A DNA stretch of 64,000 nt from NCBI RefSeq assembly GCF_016127315.1, contig NZ_CP065997.1, forward strand, positions 5,084,001-5,148,000. Direction: 5' to 3'. The stretch comes from Achromobacter deleyi (GTDB taxonomy: Bacteria > Pseudomonadota > Gammaproteobacteria > Burkholderiales > Burkholderiaceae_B). A program made the translations under genes and the position numbers. Below are positions 37,538 through 46,600 of this stretch, piece by piece. The notes beneath the pieces were generated by a model, which was not told where the DNA came from, did not search any database, and saw only the letters and a list, made by a program, of their open reading frames with translations. Every line of letters begins with the position of its first letter. The first letter of the stretch is position 1.

Positions 37538-40500
37538 ATGCAACCGAATCCCGTACTGCGGTCGGACAGCGCCCTGGCGCTGAGCATGGAACAGCGCGCG
37601 CACGAAGGCGCGGCGCAACCGGTGACATTGTTGGTTCGCCTGCCGGCGGGCTGGGACGAGCCGGCGTTACGCCGCGCGCACGCCACGGTCCTGGACCGGC
37701 TGCCGGCCGCGCGGCTGGTGTTCGGCGAGGTGGCGGGCTTTCACGGCCTGCGGCAGGCGAGCGGCGCCGCGCCGGAAGGTTCCTGGCGCACATACGAGGC
37801 GGATATGGCCGATCCGGACGCGCGTCCGCAAGCCTACGCAGCCTGGCAAGCCGACCTGGCGCTGGCGCTGCGTTCCGGTCGCCACGCCGGCCTGCATGCG
37901 GCCTGGTTCGATGCCCCCGAGGGAGGCTGGCTCGCGCTGGGGGCATCGCCGCTGGTGGCCGATGGCGGCTCGCTGCATGCCCTGGCCGAATCGCTGCTGG
38001 GCACGGCCCGCGGTCTCGCCACCGGGGACGACGAACCGTTCGACTACCTCAACTACGTGCTTTGGCGACAGGACATCGAGGCCGATGACGCCGCGCCGGC
38101 CCAGGCCTACTGGGCCGCCCATGCCACGGCAACGGCTGTCGTGCCGCGCCTGGCGTTGCGGCGCGACGAGGCTGTCGCGGACGAGGAATCCCCGGCCATT
38201 CAGGTTGCGCTGGATGAAGCGCTGGCGCGGGCCGTGGATGCGGTCGCGGCGCGGCTGGCGCGCTCGCACGAAGAAGTGCTGCATGCCGCATGGTTGGCAT
38301 TGCTCGGACGTCTGCAAGGGGATGGGCCGCTGGTATCGGGTTGGCAGCACGATTGCCGGGATGACTACGAGATGCTGGCGGGCGCGGTCGGAGCGTACGA
38401 GAAACGCCTGCCGCTGCATCTGTCCTGGAGCGGCGAACAGTCCTTCGAGGACTGGACACGGGCATTGGCGGATCTGCGGACGACGCATCGCGAAGTCCAG
38501 GAGCACTGGCACGGTTGCGGCCAGGCGGCGCACACGGCGTTCGGCTTTGCCAGCCGTCGTGCCGGCACAGGTTTTGAAGGGGTTACGGTGGCCGACGCGC
38601 CGCTGCCGACGGCATTCGAGCTGGGCTTGAGCGCCATTGGCGATGCCGCGGGACGGCCGGTTCAACTGTGGCTGAACGCTTGGCCCGGGGCGTACGAGGC
38701 CGCCGCGCTGCGGACACTGGCTGCCCACTATCGTGATGTCCTGACCGCCTTGGGCGCGGATCCGCGATTGCCGCTGGCGCGGGTATTGGAACCGGCCGAG
38801 CCTGCGTGCCTCCAAGGGCCGGCGCTCGATGTCGGCGCAAATTCGCTCTATGAACGCATTGCGCAATGGGCGCGCGATACCCCGCAGGCGCCGGCCGTGG
38901 TCGATGTCGAGCAAGGTATCACCCTGGATTACGCAACCTTGTTCGAGCGGGTGGAATCGTTGGCGGGCGCACTGCAGGCGCGCGGCGTGCGGCCGGGGAC
39001 GGTCGTGGCCTTGCACCTGCCGCGCAGTGCCACGCTGGTGGCGGCGATGCTGGCGGCATGGCGTTGCGGCGCGGCCTATCTTCCCCTGGATCCGGCCTGG
39101 CCGGCGGCCCGCACCGAGACCATCCTGCGTGACGCGAACGCCGCGGCCGTGGTGGCGCCGGCTGCCGGAACCTTGCGGTATCCCGTGCCGGCGGTGACGC
39201 CCGAGACGGACGCCACGCAGGCGCAAGCGGCCGCGTTCGACCCGGAGTCGGCGCGGGGCGGCCACGCCTACATCTTGTACACGTCGGGGTCGACGGGGAC
39301 GCCCAAAGGCGTGCCCGTCGGCCAGCGCCAGCTGCTCAATTACGTGGTGGCGGCGAGCCAGGCCATGGCGCTGGGGCGGTGGCGCCGCTGGGCCATGACG
39401 GCTACCATCGCCGCCGACCTCGGCAACACGGCGGTGTACGCCGCGTTGCTGCATGGCGCCGCGCTGGTGATCGCGCCGGAGCCGGCCCTGCACGACGCCA
39501 AGGCCTATGCCCGGTTCGTCCGGCAGCAGGGCATCGATGCCGTGAAAATGGTGCCTTCGCACCTGGCCGCATTGCTGGAGGACGAGGCGAGCGCCGTGCC
39601 GGCGTGCGTCGTGCTCGGTGGCGAGGCCACTTCGGGCGCGTTGTTGCGGCGCATCCTCGCCTTGGCGCCGGCGTGCGAAATCCATAACCACTATGGCCCG
39701 ACAGAGACCACGGTGGGGGTACTGGTGCACCGTGTCGCCGGCCCGGACGATACCCGGGGCGGCATCGTGCCGCTGAGCCAGCCGCTGGCCAATTGCCGCG
39801 TCTACCTGCTCGATGGCGAGGGCCGGCCGGCGCCGGTCGGGGCGCTGGGTGAACTGCATGTGGGCGGGGCCCAGGTCGTGGAGGGCTATCTCGGCCAGCC
39901 GGAACACCGCGCTTTCGTGGCCGATCCGCGGGTGCCGGGCCAACGCTGCTACCGCACGGGCGATCTGGCCTATTTGCTGCCCGGGGGCCGCTTGCGGCTG
40001 GCGGGGCGCGTCGATCACCAGTTGAAAGTGCGCGGATTCCGGGTCGAGCCCGCGGAGATCGAGGCGGCGTTGCTGGCGCAGCCCGGCGTCCTGCAGGCGG
40101 TGGTGCTTGCCCACGACGTCGCGCAGTCGGTGCAACTGGTCGCTTTCGTCGCGGCGCGGGTCGAACCGGCCGAGCTCGAGGCGCGACGCGAATCCCTGCT
40201 GCGGGCGTTGGCCGAGGCGCTGCCCGAGCCCATGGTGCCGGCCCGCATCGTTTTCCTGCCGGTGCTGCCTCGACTGGCCAACGGCAAGATCGACCGGCTG
40301 GCGCTGGCGCCGCAACTGGATCAGGCGGCCGAACCGCTCGACCTGCCGCGCGACGCGCTGGAGGCCGTCATCGCCGACAGCGTGGCGACCCTGCTGCAGC
40401 GCGACCGCATCGGCGTGCATGACGATTTCTTTGAACTGGGCGGGCATTCGCTGCTGGTCATCAAGCTGGTGACGCGCCTGCGCAAGCAATTGCGCGAGGA

Positions 40501-40678
40501 GGTGGAGCCGGGCCTGGTGTTCGATCATCCGACCGTGGCCCGGTTGGCCGCCGCGCTGCGCGCCCAGGCCGCCGATGCCGCCGCGCTGGATGAAGTGGCG
40601 GCGGCGCGTATGCAACTGGCGGCCCTGGCGCCGCAGGAACGGGCGGCCCTGGTCGCCACTCTCTCGGAGTCCGCATGA
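37538..40678 (+). CDS. NRPS: interface (inactive C-like) domain - A (Asp) - T
   Basis: Protein of 1046 aa. Residues about 1-430 look like a strongly diverged condensation domain; the place of HHxxxDG is taken by SPLVADG at 137-143, so peptide-bond formation is not expected. This fits the interface domain reported next to Asp-loading modules served by stand-alone beta-hydroxylases. The adenylation domain (phosphate loop YTSGSTGTPKG from residue 581) has pocket residues that read D-L-T-K-V-G-H-V-G, the aspartate code. The carrier Ser is 971 in LGGHSLLVIK. Starts 4 bases after the upstream stop and overlaps the next gene by four (ATGA). The missing condensation domain is supplied at the end of the preceding protein. 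Confidence 0.9.
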   Translation: MQPNPVLRSDSALALSMEQRAHEGAAQPVTLLVRLPAGWDEPALRRAHATVLDRLPAARLVFGEVAGFHGLRQASGAAPEGSWRTYEADMADPDARPQAYAAWQADLALALRSGRHAGLHAAWFDAPEGGWLALGASPLVADGGSLHALAESLLGTARGLATGDDEPFDYLNYVLWRQDIEADDAAPAQAYWAAHATATAVVPRLALRRDEAVADEESPAIQVALDEALARAVDAVAARLARSHEEVLHAAWLALLGRLQGDGPLVSGWQHDCRDDYEMLAGAVGAYEKRLPLHLSWSGEQSFEDWTRALADLRTTHREVQEHWHGCGQAAHTAFGFASRRAGTGFEGVTVADAPLPTAFELGLSAIGDAAGRPVQLWLNAWPGAYEAAALRTLAAHYRDVLTALGADPRLPLARVLEPAEPACLQGPALDVGANSLYERIAQWARDTPQAPAVVDVEQGITLDYATLFERVESLAGALQARGVRPGTVVALHLPRSATLVAAMLAAWRCGAAYLPLDPAWPAARTETILRDANAAAVVAPAAGTLRYPVPAVTPETDATQAQAAAFDPESARGGHAYILYTSGSTGTPKGVPVGQRQLLNYVVAASQAMALGRWRRWAMTATIAADLGNTAVYAALLHGAALVIAPEPALHDAKAYARFVRQQGIDAVKMVPSHLAALLEDEASAVPACVVLGGEATSGALLRRILALAPACEIHNHYGPTETTVGVLVHRVAGPDDTRGGIVPLSQPLANCRVYLLDGEGRPAPVGALGELHVGGAQVVEGYLGQPEHRAFVADPRVPGQRCYRTGDLAYLLPGGRLRLAGRVDHQLKVRGFRVEPAEIEAALLAQPGVLQAVVLAHDVAQSVQLVAFVAARVEPAELEARRESLLRALAEALPEPMVPARIVFLPVLPRLANGKIDRLALAPQLDQAAEPLDLPRDALEAVIADSVATLLQRDRIGVHDDFFELGGHSLLVIKLVTRLRKQLREEVEPGLVFDHPTVARLAAALRAQAADAAALDEVAAARMQLAALAPQERAALVATLSESA

Positions 40679-43600
40679 GTTCTGTCAATCCGTCCCTCCT
40701 GAAAGCGCTGCTCGACGAGGATCAGGACGATGCGCCTGCGGACCTGGACGTGCCCGCGTATCCGGACGACCTGGACGCGCCGTTGTCGTTCATGCAGGAA
40801 CAGTTGTGGTTCCTGGGCCGGCTGGACCCGACGTCGACCGCCTACCACCTGCCGCGGGCCGTGCGATTGAAGGGCCCGCTGGATGTCGCCGCGTTGCGCG
40901 AGGCGTTCGCGGCCCTGGTCGCGCGCCACGACATCCTGCGCACGACCTTCCATGACGACGACGGGCAGCCGCGCCAGCGCGTGCTGCCGGCCGGGCGCTT
41001 CGCGCTGCCGTTGCATGACCTGGGACCGCTCACCCCCGCGCTGCGGGAAGCCGCCGTGCGCGAAATGTGCGAGCGCCTGGCCGGACATGCCTTCCAGCTG
41101 GATCGCGAACCCGCGCTGGTCGCGTCGGTGGCGCGGCTGGGGCCGCGCGAGCACGTGCTGGCCTGGTGCATGCACCACATCGTCTCCGACGCCTGGTCCA
41201 ATCCCATCTTCATGCGCGACCTGGCGGACGCGTACCAGCAAGCGACGCAGGGCCAGCCCCCGGCGCTGCCGCCGTTGCGCCGCCAGTATCGTGATTTTGC
41301 CGCCTGGCAACGGGGCCAGGCCGAGGCCGGACGCTACGCGGCCAGGCTCGATCATTGGGATGCCCATCTTGGCGACGACCTGGTCGACCTGGACCTGCCG
41401 ACCGATCACGCCCGTCCCGCCGTGCTGGAGACGCGCGGCGCGACGCACTATTTCGAGGTGCCGGCCGGGCTGGCGGGCGAGATCAAGGCGCTGTGCGCGC
41501 AATTGCGCTGCACGCCTTTCGTGGCGCTGTTCGCGGCATGGCAGATCCTGCTGGCGCGCCTGAGCGGCCAGCGCGGTTTCGCCGTGGGCGTGCCCAGCGG
41601 CAATCGCACGCGGGCCGAATTGCAGGATGCGATCGGCTTTTTCGTCACCACGCAGGTGTTTCGCGTCGACGTGGCGGCGGATCAGACCTTGCGGCAGGTG
41701 TGCGAGCGCGTGCGCGCGGATGCGCGGGCCGCCCTGGCGCATGCCGATCTTCCCCTGGATCTGTTGATGGCGCGGCGCGGCGTGGCGCGCGATCCCGCGC
41801 GTACGCCGCTCTATCAAACCCTGTTTGGCCTCCAGGTTGGCAGCATCGGCCCCGGCCTGTCGCTGCCTGGCCTGGAAGTGGCGCGCGAGCCCATGCCGGA
41901 GGGCGGCGCGAAGATGGAGTGGTCGCTGGACATGCTGTGGGATGAGGCGAAGCAGGGGCCGGTGCTGCATGGACGTCTCGAGTTCAACACCGCGTTGTAT
42001 TCGGCCGACACGGCGGGTCGCATGGCCGAACGTTACCTGCGGGTGCTGCGCTGCCTGGCCAGCACGCCGGACACCCGCGTCGGCGCGCTCGATCTGGTGG
42101 CGCCGGACGAGCATGCCCGGCTCCAGGCCTGGAGCCAGGGCCCGCTGGGCGCCGCTTTCGACGAGCCGGTGCATGCGTGGATCGCCCGTCAGGCCGCGGC
42201 CACGCCCGCGGCCGTGGCGGTGGTCAGCGGCGCGGACAGCCTGACCTACGCGGAATTGATGGCGCGGGCCGACGATTGGGCCGCGGCGTTGCAGGCGTGC
42301 GAGGCCGGGCCGGACGCGCCGGTGGCCATCGCCATGGAACGCTCGCTGGAAATGGTGGTCGGGATCCTGGCCGTGCTGCGCGCCGGGGCGGCCTACGTGC
42401 CGCTGGATCTCGACTATCCGGCCGAGCGCCTGGGCTACACCCTGCGCAGCAGTGGCGCCCGCATCCTGCTGGTGGCGGGAGGCCTGCCCGAGGTATTGCG
42501 CCAGGCGGCGCCCGAACAGGTGCTGGACCTGCGCCAAGCTCCGCCCGCCGGCGGCGACTGGACGCCGGTTCCCATGCATGGGGAGCATATCGCCTACATC
42601 ATCTATACCTCGGGATCGACCGGCAGACCCAAGGGGGTGGCGAATCGGCACGCCGGGCTGGCGAACCGCCTGCGCTGGATGCAGGACGCCTACGGCCTGG
42701 AGCCGGGCGATGTGGTGCTGCAGAAGACGCCATTCGGCTTCGACGTGTCGGTCTGGGAATTCCTGTGGCCGCTCATGGTCGGCGCGCGCCTGGTCATGGC
42801 CGCGCCGGGCGACCACCGTGATCCGGAGAAGCTGGCGGATCTGATCGTGCGCCATGGCGTGACCACGCTGCACTTCGTGCCGTCGATGCTGCAGGCGTTC
42901 CTGGCCTGCGGCGAGGCGGCGCGCTGCGCGTCGCCGCGGCGCATCCTGTGCAGCGGCGAAGCCTTGCCCGCCGACGTGCGTGATGCCGCGCTGGAAGCCT
43001 GGCCCGGCGCGGGCCTGTACAACCTGTATGGGCCGACCGAGGCCGCGATCGACGTGACCGCGACGGCTTGCGCCCGGGAGGACGGCGGCCGCGTTCCGAT
43101 CGGCGCACCCATCCAGGCCACCCAGGCCTGGGTCCTGGATGCGGACCTGAACCTGACGCCGCCAGGCGCGGCGGGCGAACTGTATCTGGGCGGCGTGCAG
43201 CTGGCGCGCGGCTATGTGGGCGCGGCCGGTCTCACGGCGGACCGCTTCGTCGCGGACCCACGGGGCGACGGGGCGCGGCTGTACCGCACCGGCGACCTGG
43301 CCGCGTGGCGCGATGATGGCATGCTGCTGTACCTGGGGCGCACCGATCACCAGATCAAGATTCGCGGCTTCCGTGTCGAACTCGGCGAGATCGAGGCGCG
43401 TCTGGCCGCCCGGCCTGAAGTGGGCGCCGCCGTGGTGGTGGCCCAGTCCACGCCCCAGGGGGCAAGACTGGTGGCGTATGTGAGCGGCTCGGACGAGGCC
43501 GCCGGCGCGCCGGACGCGGCGGTATTGCGCGCCGCGCTGGGCATGGCGCTGCCGGACTACATGGTCCCGGCCGCGATCGTGGTGCTGCCGGCGCTGCCTC

Positions 43601-46600
43601 TGAGCGACAACGGCAAGATCGACCGCAAGGCCTTGCCCGCCGTGAACTTTGCGCAGGCGGGAGGGCAGGCGGCGCCCGAGGGCGCGATGGAGGTCATGCT
43701 CGCCGGCATCTGGCAGGAAGTGCTGGGCGTGGAGCGCGTGGGCCGCGACGACAACTTCTTCGAGCTTGGCGGCGATTCGATCCTGACGCTCAAGATCGTG
43801 GCCGCCGTGCGCAAGCAGGGCTGGCGCGTCTCGCCGCGCGATGTCATGGAGCGGCAGACGATCGCGGCGCTGGCCCGCGCGGCAAGCCCGCTGCGGGAAG
43901 CGACGGGCGCGCAGGCGCCGGCGCAGGGCGAGGCGCCTTTCACGCCGGCCCAGCGCGGCTTTTTCCAGCTCGATCCGGCGTCGCGCGATCATTGGAACCA
44001 GTCCGTCGTGTTGCGGCCGGAAGGCGCCGTCGATGCCGCGCGGCTGGAACGCGCGATGAATGCGGTGCTGGCGGCGCACGACGCGTTCCGCCTGCGCTTC
44101 GAGGCCTCGGGTGAGGGCTGGCGGCAACGGTACGAAGCGGCCCCTGTCGCGCCGAGGTTGGTCCGCACCGCGCTGCGTCCGGACGAAGACCGCGAGGCGC
44201 GGCTGGCCGCGCTGTCGCGGTCGATGCAGGGCGGCCTGGACCTGGCGCGTGGCCCGGTGGTGGCGGCAACCTGGCTGGACGAGGGCGAGGCGGGCGCCGG
44301 CACCCTGCTGTGGGTGGCGCATCACCTGGTGGTGGACGGCGTGTCGTGGCGGGTGCTGGTCGACGATCTGCAGCGCGCCTACCAGGATCCCGAGGCCGCG
44401 CTGCCCCAAGGGCCTTCCCTGAAGGCATGGGGCCAGGCGTTGCGCATCTACGGCGAACGTCCCGAAACCTTGGCGCAGCTCGACCATTGGAAGCAGGCCT
44501 GCGGCCAGGAGCCCGCGCGCTTGCCGCTGCGCCGTCCCGACGGCGCCAACCGTGTCAGCGATCAGCGCAGCGTGGTGCTGAGCCTGCCGGCCGCGCGGGC
44601 GCAGGCCTTGTTCGCCGCCGCCGCGCGCAGCTTGCGCGCCCAGGCGCACGAGGTGCTGTTGAGCGCGGTCGCGCATGCGCTGGGACAATGGATGGGCCAG
44701 GACAGCGTGCGGATCGAACTGGAAGGACACGGACGCGAGGAAGGCGCGACCCACCTGGCCGCCGACCGCATCGTGGGCTGGCTCACGGCGCTGTATCCGG
44801 CGTGCCTGCCGGCCGGCGCGGCCGATCCGGGCGAGGCGCTGGCGCAGGTCAAGGTCGCGCTGCGCGGCATACCGGACAAGGGCCTGGGGTACGGCGTGCT
44901 GCGCCATCTGGCGCCAGAGGGCGCGGTATTGGCGGATCTGCCGTACCCGGCGATCACCTTCAATTACCTCGGCCGGGTCGACATGGCCGGTAGCGGCTGG
45001 CGCTGGACCGGTGAAAGCGCCGGCGCGGACCGCGCCGGTGACGGCTGGCGCCGCAACCTCATCGACATCGGCGTATCCCTGCGGGAAGACGAGCTGCGCT
45101 TCGTCTGGACATACAGCGCGGCAATGCTGGACGAGGCCGATGTGCGCGCGCCGGCCCAGGCGTGCCTGGACCGCCTGCTTGCCCTGGCGCAAGCCCTCGA
45201 CCGGCCTGGGGCCGGCCGGATGGCGCCGGAGGATTTCCCGCTGGCCGCCGTGACGCAGGCGCAGCTGGACAGGCTCGCCGTGCGCGCGGATGACGTCCAG
45301 GACATCTATCCGCCCACGCCGTTGCAGGAAGGGCTGCTGCTGCATACCCTCATGACCCCGGGATCCGGCATGTACCTGATGCAGGATCGCTACCGCTACG
45401 GCGAACGGGTGGATCCGCCGGCGGTGGCGAACGCCTGGCAGGCCGTGGCGCGCCGCCACGAAGCCCTGCGCGCCGGCTTTGCCTGGCACAGCGGCGAGCG
45501 ACCGGTGCAGGTGATCCTGCGCGAGATCGAGGTGCCGGTATTGGTGCACGATTGGCGCGCGCTGCCACAGGCCGCGGGGCTGGCAAGCCTGGAGCGGTTG
45601 CTGGCCGAGGAACGCGACAGCGGCTTCGACATGGCGCGCGCCCCCTTGTGGCGGATTCACCTGGCCCGCACCGCCGAGGCCGACCTGATGATCGTGAGCT
45701 ATCACCACATCCTGATGGACGCGTGGTGCCGCTCGCTGTTGCTGGCGGATTTCTTCGCCGCCTGCGAAGCCCAGGCACGGGGCGTCGAACCGCCCCGGGC
45801 GGCCAGCGTGCCGTTCCGCGACTACATCGCCTGGCTCGGGCGTCAGGACCTGGCGGTGTCGCGCCAGTACTGGCGCGACACCCTGCGCGGTTTCAACGAC
45901 ATCACGCCACTGCCGCTCTCGATGCGTGCCGAGGTCCGCGCCGATGCCGCGCGGGCGGCGGATGCGGTGCTGGCGCTGACGCCCGCCCAGACCGCCGCGC
46001 TGCAACAGATGGCGCAGCGCCATCAGCTGACGATGAATACGTGCGCGCAGGGGGCCTGGGCCTTGTGGCTGGCGCGTTGCGCGGGTGTGGACGAGGTCGT
46101 GTTCGGCGTCACCGTGGCCGGCCGCCCGACCGAGCTGGATGGCATCCAGCAGACCATCGGCCTGTTCATCAACACCCTGCCGCTGCGAGTGGCGGTGCCT
46201 TGCGCCACCGGCGCCAGCCGGTTGGGCGTGGCGCAGTGGCTGCGCCAGGTGCAGGATCGCAACGCCGGGCTGCGCGAGCACGAGCAGGTCTCGCTGGCCG
46301 AGATCCAGGCCGATGCGGACGTCCCGCGTGGCTCGTCGCTGTTCGAAACGCTGTTCGTGTTCGAGAATGCGCCCGTCGAGGAGGCGTTGTTGGCGCAGGC
46401 GGCGCGGATCGGCGCGCGTGCCGACGGCGCCCGCACGCACACCAATTATCCGTTGACCGTGGTGGTCAAGCCGGGCGATGCGCTGGTGCTGCAGATCACC
46501 TACGATCCGGCCCGTTTCGAGGCCTCGGAGGTGCAGGCCGTCCTGACCGGCCTGCGGCACGTGCTGATGCAGTTTGCCAGCCAGCCCGACGCCGCGCTCG

